DNA from: an uncultured Planctomycetia bacterium
GTDB lineage: Bacteria > Planctomycetota > UBA1135 > GCA-002686595
Length of the DNA stretch: 19,495 nucleotides
Assembly: GCA_937952135.1 (NCBI GenBank)
Contig: CALFYL010000292.1
Coordinates: 1-19,495 of the forward strand
Direction of reading: 5' to 3'
Of this stretch, positions 7,152 to 14,526 are shown piece by piece. The notes under the pieces were generated by a model. It was not told where the DNA came from, searched no databases, and saw nothing but the letters and a program-made list of their open reading frames with translations. The stretch's first letter is position 1. Each line of letters begins with the position of its first letter. Made by a program: the position numbers and the translations under genes.

Positions 7152-8503
7152 GCTCGAGCGCCCGCGCCCCCGCTGTGCCGCAAGTCGAGGCGCCGCAGGA
7201 GCGGCGCTGGCGTCGGACAGCGCAGGCCGCGGTGCTCGCGCTGTTCAGCGCGGCTTTCCTGCTCGCGGTCTTCGATCGCCTGGGCTGGGTCGAGCACCTG
7301 GGCGTTCCGGCGATGGATCCCGCGTTCGCGGACTTGCGCGCGATCACGGGCGCGGCGGATTCGATCGCCGAAGGGCTCGATCCGCTGCGCGAGAACCCCG
7401 GCGATCCGTGGGGGCGTCCGTTGAACTACCCGCGCGTGTGGCTGATCGGCGCGAAGCTCGGGCTGACGAGCGCGGCGACGCCGCTCCTGGCCGCGCTCGT
7501 GTGGCTGGCGGGCGCCTGGGGCATGGCCGTGCTCGCGCGCGAAGCTCGCTCGCGGATCGCGGCGTTCGTATTCGCGCTCGCGGTGTTGTCGCCGGTGAGT
7601 TGGTTCGCGCTCGAGCGCGCCAACACGGACCTGGTCATGTTCGGGCTGCTCGCGGCAGCGGCGTTGTTCGTCGCGCGTCGACCGACGCTCGGTGCGGGCA
7701 TCGTCGGGCTCGCCGCACTCCTCAAGCTGTATCCGATCTTCGCGCTCACGGCGCTTTTCGGTGGCGAGCGGCCCAAAGCGCTGCGGCTGGCGGCCGTGGT
7801 CGGCGCGGGCTTCTGCTTCTACGCGTGGAGCACGCGCGACGACCTCGCCCTGATCGCCGCGAACACTCAGCACTGGCCGCCGATCTCCTACGGCATCGAG
7901 ATCGCGCCGCGCTGGCTCGCCCAGAATCTGGGTCAGAATGTGGGGTTCGCGCGCGGACTGTTTCTCGCGGCGGCGTACCTCGCGGCCGCGGCCGTGCTCG
8001 CCGCGAGCGCTCGGCTCCGTGGGCGAGTGCGCATCGAGGACCGCGAATCCGCGCGGAGCAGCGCGGCGTTCCGCGTCGGCGCGAGCGTTTACGTCGGCAG
8101 CTTCCTGCTCGGCAGCAACTTCGATTACCGGCTGCTGTTCCTGCTGTTCACCTTGCCGCGACTGAGCGCTTGGGCGAGCGTCGAAGAGCCCGTGCTGCGC
8201 CGCGCGGCGCGCGCAACGCTCGGAATCCTGCTGCTGCTCCTGTGGAGTTCGCTGTGGAGGCGCGGGCTGGCGCAGTTCCCCGCCGGAGACGCGCTCGGCC
8301 GCGCGCTCGACGAAGCGCTCACGTGGTGCGCTTGGTGTGCGCTCGCGAGCGGTCTCGTGCTCTCGCTTCCGCCCCTTCGCGCGTCGTCCGGCAACGAGCG
8401 CGAAGCGCGCCACGAGTTCGAGAGATCGAGCGACACGTCGCTTCCGCGCGTCGTCCAGCGCAAGCCCGCGCCGCGGCGCGCCGAACCGACGCGCACGGGT
8501 TAG
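7148..8503 (+). CDS. GT-C membrane glycosyltransferase (GT87/DUF2029-like)
   Basis: This 451-residue protein starts at GTG 7148 inside the stop of the preceding gene (GTGA overlap), a usual sign of translational coupling. The same frame is open much further upstream, but that part is a shadow of the preceding gene. Features: transmembrane segment 1 at about 26-42; a first outer loop with acidic residues (Asp57, Asp62) and GLDPLRE plus NYPR (93-96); ERANTDLVMF (156-165); LKLYP (192-196); GSNFDYRLLFLLF (322-334); and a charged C-terminal tail. The N-x-D-L segment followed by LKLYP resembles GT87 polyprenyl-phosphate-mannose-dependent alpha-mannosyltransferases (DUF2029). The pair may add successive sugars to one envelope glycan; that is inference from gene order. 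The TAG at 8501-8503 interlocks with the stop of the convergent methyltransferase gene. Confidence 0.8.
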   Translation: MSSSARAPAVPQVEAPQERRWRRTAQAAVLALFSAAFLLAVFDRLGWVEHLGVPAMDPAFADLRAITGAADSIAEGLDPLRENPGDPWGRPLNYPRVWLIGAKLGLTSAATPLLAALVWLAGAWGMAVLAREARSRIAAFVFALAVLSPVSWFALERANTDLVMFGLLAAAALFVARRPTLGAGIVGLAALLKLYPIFALTALFGGERPKALRLAAVVGAGFCFYAWSTRDDLALIAANTQHWPPISYGIEIAPRWLAQNLGQNVGFARGLFLAAAYLAAAAVLAASARLRGRVRIEDRESARSSAAFRVGASVYVGSFLLGSNFDYRLLFLLFTLPRLSAWASVEEPVLRRAARATLGILLLLLWSSLWRRGLAQFPAGDALGRALDEALTWCAWCALASGLVLSLPPLRASSGNEREARHEFERSSDTSLPRVVQRKPAPRRAEPTRTG

Positions 8504-9219
8504 CGCCGCCGGAAGCGGAGCATGTAGTTCTCCTTCAACCCGGCGGGCGTCACGTCTTCGAGGCGTTCGAAGCCCGCGGCGACGATCTCGCGCGTGAACA
8601 CATCCTCGCCGGCGCGCACGTGCTCGAGCGTCCACTCGCGGGACACGCCCTCGATGCGGTGGAAGTCGATGAGCACCAGCTCGCCGCCCGGGCGCAGCGC
8701 GCGGTGGATCGAGGCCATCGTCGCGGCGGGGTACTCGAAGTGGTGGTAGGTGTCGCAGACGAAGGCGATGTCGACGGCGCCCGCGGGAAGGCGCACGTCG
8801 TCCTCGGCGCATTGCACGGCCTCGAGTTGCTCGAGCCCGCGTTCCGCGGCGCCGATCGCCAGCCGCTCGACGAAGGGTTTGGCGATGTCGACGGCGTAGA
8901 CCTTCCCGCTCGCGCCGACTCGCTCGGCGAAGCTGTAGGAGAACAGCCCGGTGCCGGCGCCGATGTCGGCGACGCGCGAGCCCGGACGCAACCCGACGCG
9001 CTCGAGGATCGCCTCGCGCTCGGCGTAGATCTCGCGGCTCTCGGTCTCGAAGCGCTCGACGAAGCGCTGCACCTCGAGCTTCGGATCGAGGAAGTCCTTG
9101 TTGATGCCGGGTTTGACGCTCTCGCGGGTCGCGGGAGCGGACGCCGGCGCGGAGCGAGGCGGCGCGCCGCAGGCCGACGCGAGCAGGACGAAGAGCAGCG
9201 ATGCGATGGTTCGGTTCAT
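8500..9219 (-). CDS. Lipoprotein-type class I SAM-dependent methyltransferase
   Basis: This 239-residue protein has a signal peptide MNRTIASLLFVLLASAC with a relaxed lipobox (LASA before Cys17), followed by a Pro/Ala/Ser linker (about 18-35). The rest is a class I methyltransferase: motif I VADIGAGTGLFSYSF (83-97), acidic residue ending strand 2 in YAVDIAK (Asp111), motif II region VDIAFVCDTYHHFEY (149-163), post-motif RALRPGGELVLIDFHR (173-188). The fold residues look intact, so it should bind SAM if SAM is present. The predicted location outside the cytoplasm is odd because SAM is cytoplasmic; related exported methyltransferases of unknown substrate are, to my knowledge, found in several Gram-negative phyla. 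The frame is open far upstream through the divergent antiporter region, but the ATG at 9219 is fixed by the signal peptide. The leader is C-rich and lacks a Shine-Dalgarno sequence. Confidence 0.88.
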   Translation of the reverse strand: MNRTIASLLFVLLASACGAPPRSAPASAPATRESVKPGINKDFLDPKLEVQRFVERFETESREIYAEREAILERVGLRPGSRVADIGAGTGLFSYSFAERVGASGKVYAVDIAKPFVERLAIGAAERGLEQLEAVQCAEDDVRLPAGAVDIAFVCDTYHHFEYPAATMASIHRALRPGGELVLIDFHRIEGVSREWTLEHVRAGEDVFTREIVAAGFERLEDVTPAGLKENYMLRFRRR

Positions 9220-9402
9220 GGCGATGGGAGAGTTGGGGCTGGGGGAGCGGCAGATCGTCGTGGGCAGCGCGCGGCGGCGCAACCTTGCGCTCGCGCTTGA
9301 GGGTCTGCGGTTCGTGCGCGGCGTTCGCTCGCGGCGTGAGTCGGTGCAAGGGGGGGCGCGGGTATTGGAGGGCGCTCGGCCGCGCGGCATGCTGCGCCGC
9401 GG
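9220..9402. promoter_or_regulatory. Divergent intergenic region, methyltransferase / antiporter
   Basis: These 183 bp must hold the promoters of both divergent genes. I see no confident -35/-10 pair on either strand. The methyltransferase side is C-rich on its own strand (20 C in the 31 nt before ATG). A run of seven G lies at 9350-9356. Confidence 0.4.
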
Positions 9403-11109
9403 ATGCACGCTCAGGGAATCGATCAAGGCCTGCTGCGCGACCTGCTCGTCGTGCTGAGCGCGTCGATCCTGGTGGTCGTCGCACTGCACCGGTTGCGCCT
9501 GCCGACCATCGCCGGGCTGCTCGTCGCCGGCGCCGCCATCGGCCCGACCGGGCTCGCGCTCGTCGGCGACACCGAGGCCGTCGGCCGCCTGGCCGAGATC
9601 GGCGTGGTGATGCTCCTGTTCTCGATCGGCCTGGAGTTCTCGCTGGCGAGCCTGCGCCGCATCGCCCGCATGGTGTGCGTCGGCGGAGCGCTGCAAGTCG
9701 GCCTCACGCTCGCCGCGACCTTCGCCACCGCGACGCTGCTCGGTCACACGGGCTCGCGCGCGGTGTTCTTCGGCTTCCTCGTGGCGCTCTCGAGCACGGC
9801 GATCGTGTTGCGCGGGCTCTCCGAACGCGGCGAGGTCGAGGCGCCCCACGGCCGGTTGATCGTCGGCGTGCTGCTGTTCCAGGACCTGTGCGTCGTGCCG
9901 ATGATGCTGGTCACGCCGATGCTCGCGTCGGAGGCGACCGACTTCGCGAGCATCGCGTTCGCGCTGGCCAAGGCAGCGGTCGTGATGGTGCTCGCCGTGG
10001 TGCTCGCGCGTTTCATCGTGCCGCGCATCTTCCAACGCGTCGCGCAGACGCAGCGCCGCGACGTGTTCCTGCTCGCGGTCGTGCTCGTGTGCGCCGGCAT
10101 CGCCTGGGCGACGTCGCTCGTCGGACTCTCGCTCGCGCTGGGCGCGTTTCTGGCGGGAATCGTGCTCGCGGACAGCGAGTACGGCCACCAGGCGCTCGCC
10201 GACGTGCTGCCCTTGCGCGACTTGTTCACGAGCCTGTTCTTCGTCTCGGTGGGCATGCTGCTCGACCTCGACCTGCTCGCGCGCGCGCCGCAGCACGTGC
10301 TGTCGCTCGCGGTGTTCCTGCTCGCGCTCAAGTTCGTGCTCGCGGCGCTCGCGGCCTTGCTCATGCGGCTCCCGGCGCGCGTCGCGCTGCTCGCGGGCGT
10401 GGGGCTCGCCCAGGTGGGCGAGTTCAGCTTCGTGCTCGCGGATCTCGGCGCCGACGTCGGGCTGATGAGCGGCGAGGAGCGCGCGACCTTCCTCGCGGCC
10501 AGCGTGCTCACCATGCTCATCACGCCCTTGCTCTTGCGCTTGGGGCCGCACCTCGCGGCGGGCGCGCGCCGGCTGGAGCGCGTCGACCGCCTGTTCGGAG
10601 TGCGCGACGAGGACGTGGTGCTGCTCAAGCGGCAGCGCGCGGGCCACGTCGTGATCCTCGGCTACGGCGTCGGCGGCGCGCTGCTCGCGCGCGCGCTCAA
10701 GCGCGTGAACGTCGAGTACGTGATCGTGGACCTCGACCTCGACCGAGTGCGCGCCGGCCGCGCGGGCGGCGAGCCGATCGGCTACGGCGACGTGACCAGC
10801 CCGGAGATCCTCGAGCACCTCGGGATCGCGCGCGCGAGCTACGTCGCGGTGATGCTCAACGATCCCGACGCGTCGCGGCGTGTCGTGCTGACGGTGCGCC
10901 AGCTCGCGCCGCGCACTTCGATCCACGCGCGAGCCCGCGACCAGATCGAGCGCCGCCGGTTGATTTCCGCGGGCGCCACGGAGGTTTCGGCGCAGGAGGT
11001 GGAGGCGTCGCTGCAGTTGATGGAGAACCTGCTGACGGGCCTCGGACGGCCGCGCGATCAAGTGGTGGAGGTCGTGCGCGACTCGCGCGCGTCGCTCGAC
11101 GGCGCCTGA
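9403..11109 (+). CDS. CPA2-family monovalent cation:proton antiporter with TrkA-N domain (KefB/KefC/YbaL-like)
   Basis: This 568-residue protein has about 12 transmembrane segments over residues 10-380, then a cytoplasmic Rossmann RCK (TrkA-N) domain at about 414-540. Typical membrane features: LRLPTIAGLLVAGAAIGP (31-48), the EIGVVMLLFSIGLEF segment (65-79), FQD (159-161, the conserved ion-pathway Gln-Asp region), and VGLAQVGEFSFVL (333-345). The RCK domain has the nucleotide-binding GYGVGG (420-425) and an acidic strand-2 end (Asp443, Asp445), suggesting NAD(H)-type binding. KefC and YbaL relatives exchange K+ or Na+ for H+ in the inner membrane and are gated by nucleotides or glutathione adducts; the transported ion here is not decidable. 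Length matches YbaL/KefC. No KefF/KefG-type partner lies beside it. The stop is in a 28-bp convergent gap. Confidence 0.92.
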   Translation: MHAQGIDQGLLRDLLVVLSASILVVVALHRLRLPTIAGLLVAGAAIGPTGLALVGDTEAVGRLAEIGVVMLLFSIGLEFSLASLRRIARMVCVGGALQVGLTLAATFATATLLGHTGSRAVFFGFLVALSSTAIVLRGLSERGEVEAPHGRLIVGVLLFQDLCVVPMMLVTPMLASEATDFASIAFALAKAAVVMVLAVVLARFIVPRIFQRVAQTQRRDVFLLAVVLVCAGIAWATSLVGLSLALGAFLAGIVLADSEYGHQALADVLPLRDLFTSLFFVSVGMLLDLDLLARAPQHVLSLAVFLLALKFVLAALAALLMRLPARVALLAGVGLAQVGEFSFVLADLGADVGLMSGEERATFLAASVLTMLITPLLLRLGPHLAAGARRLERVDRLFGVRDEDVVLLKRQRAGHVVILGYGVGGALLARALKRVNVEYVIVDLDLDRVRAGRAGGEPIGYGDVTSPEILEHLGIARASYVAVMLNDPDASRRVVLTVRQLAPRTSIHARARDQIERRRLISAGATEVSAQEVEASLQLMENLLTGLGRPRDQVVEVVRDSRASLDGA

Positions 11110-11137
11110 GCCGTCCTTCGGCGGCGCCGAGCGGCTC
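11108..11137. terminator. Candidate bidirectional terminator hairpin
   Basis: GAGCCG (11108-11113) pairs with CGGCTC (11132-11137), enclosing a second stem TCGGC (11118-11122) with GCCGA (11126-11130) and a three-base loop. The structure fills the whole gap between two convergent stop codons and would form on either strand. No T-tract follows on either side. Confidence 0.45.
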
Positions 11138-12772
11138 TCATTCGAAGCGCGGCCTCGCGAGCGCGATCCAATCTCCGCCGCGACCTTCGCCGGAGGCGGT
11201 CGCGACGATCTCGAACAGGCTTCGCCCGCGCAGATCGATCGAGATCTCAGCCTCGGCCCCGGCGTCCGCGCGCCGCAGACAGCGCCGTTCGAGCAACGCG
11301 CCGTCGCCGAAGAAGCTCAGCTCGACGCTGCCGGGCGGGTCGGAGTCGAGCCCGGCGAACGTCGCGTGCGACACGAAGCGCGTCGCGCGGCCGCCGAGCT
11401 CGTACCGCACGCGCGTCGGACCTTTGGCGCCGACGCGCAGCGAGAGCCGCGGGCGGTCGCGCGCCTCGGGGAATCTCGGCGTGTGGGTGGCCTGGAACTC
11501 GACGCCGCCCTCCGGACCGTGCGCTTCGACGTGCGTCATGTCCCGAATCGTGAGCGGCGCCGGCGAGTACGGAAGCTCGAGCTTCTCGAAGAGCGCTCGC
11601 TCCAGCGCTTCGAACGCGATGCGGTTGCCGCGCGCGTTGTAGTGCCCGCCGGGTTGGGGCACGTTGTCGAAGTACTCCATCAAGTCCTCGCCCGTTCGCG
11701 CGGCGGTCTCGAGCATCGCGTCGCGCACCTCGACGATCGCGATTCCCGCCGCCCTCAGCGGATCGCGCAGCGCGGCGTCGCGCCATCCACAGCGCTCGCG
11801 TTCGACCATCGACGGCAAGTTGTGGAACAGCACGAACACACGCTCGAGTCCGCGGCGGTCGATCTCGCTCAGCAGTTCCGCGAGCACCTTGCTCGCGAGC
11901 TTCTCCTTGAGCTTGTCGCGGCCCGCGTAGTCGGTGATCGAATCGCGCACACCCTGCGGGAGCAGCTTCGTCCCGCGCGTCAGGTAGCGCCACAGGTACG
12001 ACGGCGTCCAGGACGGGCCGCGCTCGACGCGCTCGAGCGGTGTCGGAAGCGGCGATTCGCGCAGCACGAGCTCGCCGTCCACGAGCTCGAAGCTCGGCTT
12101 GGGCTGCTCGCGCAGCGTCAGAGCGCAGCGGTCGAGATCGTCGTCGACGAGCAGCCCCACGACCACGATCGGGTTCTGCGCCTCGAACTTGTCGAGCACG
12201 CTCCGCATGAGCAGCAGCACCTGGTCGGGCCCGTAGCCGCCGACTCCGTAGTTGATCAGTACGTGGTCGCGCGCGAGCGACGAGAACGAGAACAATGTTT
12301 GGAAGCGGTCCTCGGGGGGCACGATGCCTTGCGCGTACGAGTCGCCGAAGAGCAGCACGGGCCGCTTGTCGCGCGCCAGCCCGGCGTCCTCGTGGTCGAA
12401 GGTCACCGGTTCGAAGGCGCCGTTCCGCCATCCGAGGAGCTCGTCGCGCGGCGCCAGATGGACCTCGCCCTTCGCCCGCAGGAACCGGTCGTTCAGCTCC
12501 CAGTACAAGTCGTCGAACTGCGGGTGAGCGTACTTGTTCGGCCGGCGGACGCGCTCGACGAGGGGCAGCCCCAGCGCGGACTTCGAGAACATCGCCCAGC
12601 GCAGCGCGCACTCCGCGCCGACGAACGCCACGACGCCCGCCAGCAGTGCGCGCGTCGCGAACCTGCGCCATCCACGGTGTTGGCGCGGCGGCGGCGACGT
12701 CGCCGCACGATCGGGCTCGGGGTCGGCGGTCGGTTGCATCGGGGGGTGAGCGTGGGCGGCTGGGGGGCGCAT
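11138..12772 (-). CDS. Membrane-anchored SGNH/GDSL-like hydrolase with divergent catalytic blocks
   Basis: With the ATG at 12772 it has 544 residues; an in-frame ATG at 12739 (residue 12) is equally possible, since both follow CCCCCCG and neither has a Shine-Dalgarno sequence. Residues 1-38 are Pro/basic-rich, then one membrane anchor at about 42-55. The SGNH domain shows block I VLLFGDSYAQG (139-149, nucleophile Ser145), block II NYGVGGYGPDQ (174-184), a block III equivalent GLLVDDDLDR (206-215), and a C-terminal His in PGGHYNARGN (374-383, His377). The usual block III Asn looks replaced by Asp, and the usual Asp two residues before the His is Gly; Asp369 is nearby. From about 415 to the end lies a beta-rich accessory domain. 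Family members are esterases or O-acyl transferases acting on surface glycans or lipids; substrate and even activity are uncertain here. Confidence 0.8.
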   Translation of the reverse strand: MRPPAAHAHPPMQPTADPEPDRAATSPPPRQHRGWRRFATRALLAGVVAFVGAECALRWAMFSKSALGLPLVERVRRPNKYAHPQFDDLYWELNDRFLRAKGEVHLAPRDELLGWRNGAFEPVTFDHEDAGLARDKRPVLLFGDSYAQGIVPPEDRFQTLFSFSSLARDHVLINYGVGGYGPDQVLLLMRSVLDKFEAQNPIVVVGLLVDDDLDRCALTLREQPKPSFELVDGELVLRESPLPTPLERVERGPSWTPSYLWRYLTRGTKLLPQGVRDSITDYAGRDKLKEKLASKVLAELLSEIDRRGLERVFVLFHNLPSMVERERCGWRDAALRDPLRAAGIAIVEVRDAMLETAARTGEDLMEYFDNVPQPGGHYNARGNRIAFEALERALFEKLELPYSPAPLTIRDMTHVEAHGPEGGVEFQATHTPRFPEARDRPRLSLRVGAKGPTRVRYELGGRATRFVSHATFAGLDSDPPGSVELSFFGDGALLERRCLRRADAGAEAEISIDLRGRSLFEIVATASGEGRGGDWIALARPRFE

Positions 12773-12858
12773 CGGGGGGCTGCTCGCGACGCTGACGATA
12801 GCGCGCGGCCCTTGCACTGTGGCTCCGCGTCGCGAGCTTCGGTTAGAACCTCCGCGGC
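12773..12858. promoter_or_regulatory. Divergent 86-bp region between SGNH gene and sua5
   Basis: The region separates oppositely oriented genes and should hold signals for both. A TTGCAC lies on the plus strand near 12811 without a good -10 at the right spacing. A C6 run sits one base before the SGNH start on the minus strand. I cannot assign a promoter. Confidence 0.3.
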
Positions 12859-13812
12859 ATGGCGGCGCGCATCGGAACCGACGTCGAGGAAGCGGCGCGC
12901 AGGCTGCGCGCGGGCGAGCTCGTCGCCATCCCGACCGAGACGGTCTACGGCCTGGCCGCGAACGCGCTCGACGCCCAGGCTTGCCTGCGCATCTTCGAGG
13001 CCAAGCGCCGGCCGAGCTTCGATCCACTGATCGTGCACGTGCGTTCGCGCGAGCAACTGGCCGAGTTCGCCGCGGAGATCCCCGCACAGGCCGAGCGCCT
13101 GGTGCGCGCCTTCTGGCCCGGTCCGCTCACCGTCGTGCTGCCGAAGCGCGCCTGCGTGCCCGACATCGTGACCAGCGGGCTCGACACCGTCGCGCTGCGT
13201 TCGCCGGCGCATCCGCTCGCGGCGCAGTTGCTCGCGCAGCTCGAATTCCCGCTCGCGGCGCCGAGCGCGAACGTGTTCGGGCAGGTGAGTCCGACGACGG
13301 CGCAGCACGTGGTCGAACAGCTCGGGGACGAGCTCGAGTACGTGCTCGACGGCGGTCCGTGCACGGTCGGAGTCGAGAGCACGATCGTCGGCTGGGAAGC
13401 GGGGCGCTGCGTGCTCTACCGGCCCGGCGGAACGCCGCTCGAGGCGCTCGAAGCGGCGATCGGTCCCGTCGCCAGCGCGGCCTCGCGGGACGCGCCGTCC
13501 GCGCCCGGCATGCTCAGCGCTCACTACGCTCCGCGCACTCCGCTCGTGTTCGAGGCGCCCGAAGCGCGCCTCGCGCGCGAGCGCGACCGCAAGCTCGCGG
13601 TGCTCTCCTTCCGCACTCCGCGCGCCGCGTTCGCCTCGGAAGTGCTCTCGCCGAGCGGCGACCTGCGCGAGGCGGCTCGCAATCTGTTCGCCGCGCTGCG
13701 CAGGCTCGATCGCTGCGGCGCCGAGCGGATCGTCGCCGAGCCCGTGCCCGACGAGGGGCTCGGCCGCGCGATCAACGATCGACTGCGCCGCGCCGCCGCC
13801 GCGACGTCGTGA
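12859..13812 (+). CDS. sua5: L-threonylcarbamoyladenylate synthase, Sua5 type
   Basis: This 317-residue protein makes threonylcarbamoyl-AMP from threonine, bicarbonate and ATP, the first step of t6A37 tRNA modification, in the cytoplasm. The YrdC/TsaC domain (about 5-205) shows IPTETVYGLA (24-33), KRRPSFDPLIVHV (49-61), FWPGPLTVVLPKR (85-97), SANVFGQVSPTTA (136-148), DGGP (164-167) and GVESTIV (171-177). The Sua5 linker SAPGMLSAHYAPRTPLV (214-230) follows, and the C-terminal Sua5 domain ends with GRAINDRLRRA. This two-domain form is longer than E. coli TsaC (about 190) and has the normal Sua5 length. The ATG at 12859 puts the conserved start of the fold near residue 8; a longer open frame upstream crosses the divergent promoter and is unlikely. 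It probably shares a transcript with the lipoprotein gene 44 bp downstream, though the two need not be functionally linked. Confidence 0.95.
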   Translation: MAARIGTDVEEAARRLRAGELVAIPTETVYGLAANALDAQACLRIFEAKRRPSFDPLIVHVRSREQLAEFAAEIPAQAERLVRAFWPGPLTVVLPKRACVPDIVTSGLDTVALRSPAHPLAAQLLAQLEFPLAAPSANVFGQVSPTTAQHVVEQLGDELEYVLDGGPCTVGVESTIVGWEAGRCVLYRPGGTPLEALEAAIGPVASAASRDAPSAPGMLSAHYAPRTPLVFEAPEARLARERDRKLAVLSFRTPRAAFASEVLSPSGDLREAARNLFAALRRLDRCGAERIVAEPVPDEGLGRAINDRLRRAAAATS

Positions 13813-13856
13813 AGCCCACGGTGCGCCGTGCCCACGAAGCACTCACGGAGATCCTC

Positions 13857-14495
13857 ATGCGTTCCACTTGCGACTCCTTTCGCACCCGCGCTCGATGCTT
13901 GTTTCTCGCGCTGGCCAGCGCCGTGCTCGCGGCGTGCGCTTCGTCGCCCATCGATTCGAAGGCCGAGGCGTTCGGCGAGCTTTCGGCCCCCGCGACGTTC
14001 GTGTGGTTCGCCGAGGCGCCGGATGCGGGCCCCGCGGCGGACGAACTGGGCCAAACGGACGAAGCGAAGGAGGGCGACGCTTCCACGTTGAGGCTCGACG
14101 ATCCGGGGCTGCTGGAGGAGCTGCGGCTGCGAGCGGAGGAGGAACTCGCGGCGCGCGGGATCGTCGTCACTCGAGCCTCGGACGCGAACTACATCGCCGT
14201 TCCGCGGGTGTGGGTCGAGTTGCGCACCGAGCGGCGCGATCCGATCTATTCCGCGGCGATCGCAGCGCGCTACGAGGTCGGCGGCGTCGCCGTCGAGCTG
14301 TTCGACGCGAAGTCGGGAAAGCGATTGTGGAGCGGAGCGTCGACCGCGCGCCTTCGCGATGTCTCGCTCGGCTACGGCGTCGACGTCGTGCGGTACGCGC
14401 CGACGAACGAGGAGCGCTCGTGGCGCGTGCAGGCCAAAGTGCGGGAGTTGTTCGCGCGCCTTCCGATCGAGCGCGTGTCGGTCGAGCGCCGCTGA
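13857..14495 (+). CDS. Lipoprotein, DUF4136-like
   Basis: This 212-residue protein has a signal peptide with a clear lipobox (LAAC, Cys27), so it should be lipid-anchored in the envelope. A good Shine-Dalgarno GGAG (13847-13850) lies 6 nt before the ATG and fixes the start; the same frame is open upstream but that part is a shadow of sua5. The mature part begins ATFVWF, has a low-complexity acidic stretch (about 50-80), then a helix DPGLLEELRLRAEEELAARG, a strand-rich segment YIAVPRVWVEL, and VAVELFDAKSGKRLWSGAST. The order (early aromatic strand, helix ending in AARG, V-L-x-D-x-x-[ST]-G-x-x-[LV]-W-x-G) resembles DUF4136 lipoproteins, whose function is unknown. The match is by pattern only. 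Its stop lies in a 25-bp convergent gap. Confidence 0.8.
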   Translation: MRSTCDSFRTRARCLFLALASAVLAACASSPIDSKAEAFGELSAPATFVWFAEAPDAGPAADELGQTDEAKEGDASTLRLDDPGLLEELRLRAEEELAARGIVVTRASDANYIAVPRVWVELRTERRDPIYSAAIAARYEVGGVAVELFDAKSGKRLWSGASTARLRDVSLGYGVDVVRYAPTNEERSWRVQAKVRELFARLPIERVSVERR

Positions 14496-14526
14496 GACCC
14501 GCGAGAGGCCGCGCTCGAGCTCAGCG
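14490..14526. terminator. Candidate bidirectional terminator hairpin containing both stop codons
   Basis: CGCTGAG (14490-14496) is exactly complementary in reverse to CTCAGCG (14520-14526). Each arm contains the TGA stop of one of the two convergent genes. CGAG (14502-14505) and CTCG (14514-14517) can pair inside. No T-tract is present. Confidence 0.4.

Noticed and set aside
9220..11061. Upstream extension of the methyltransferase frame to 853 codons
   Set aside because: It is antisense to the antiporter, with His/Arg/Glu-rich low-complexity composition; the signal peptide at 9219 marks the real start.
12773..13087. Upstream extension of the first SGNH frame into sua5
   Set aside because: It overlaps the well-conserved start of sua5 on the other strand and is Arg/Ala/Pro-rich.
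12819..13856. Upstream extension of the DUF4136-like lipoprotein frame
   Set aside because: It is a shadow of sua5; the signal peptide and GGAG site place the start at 13857.
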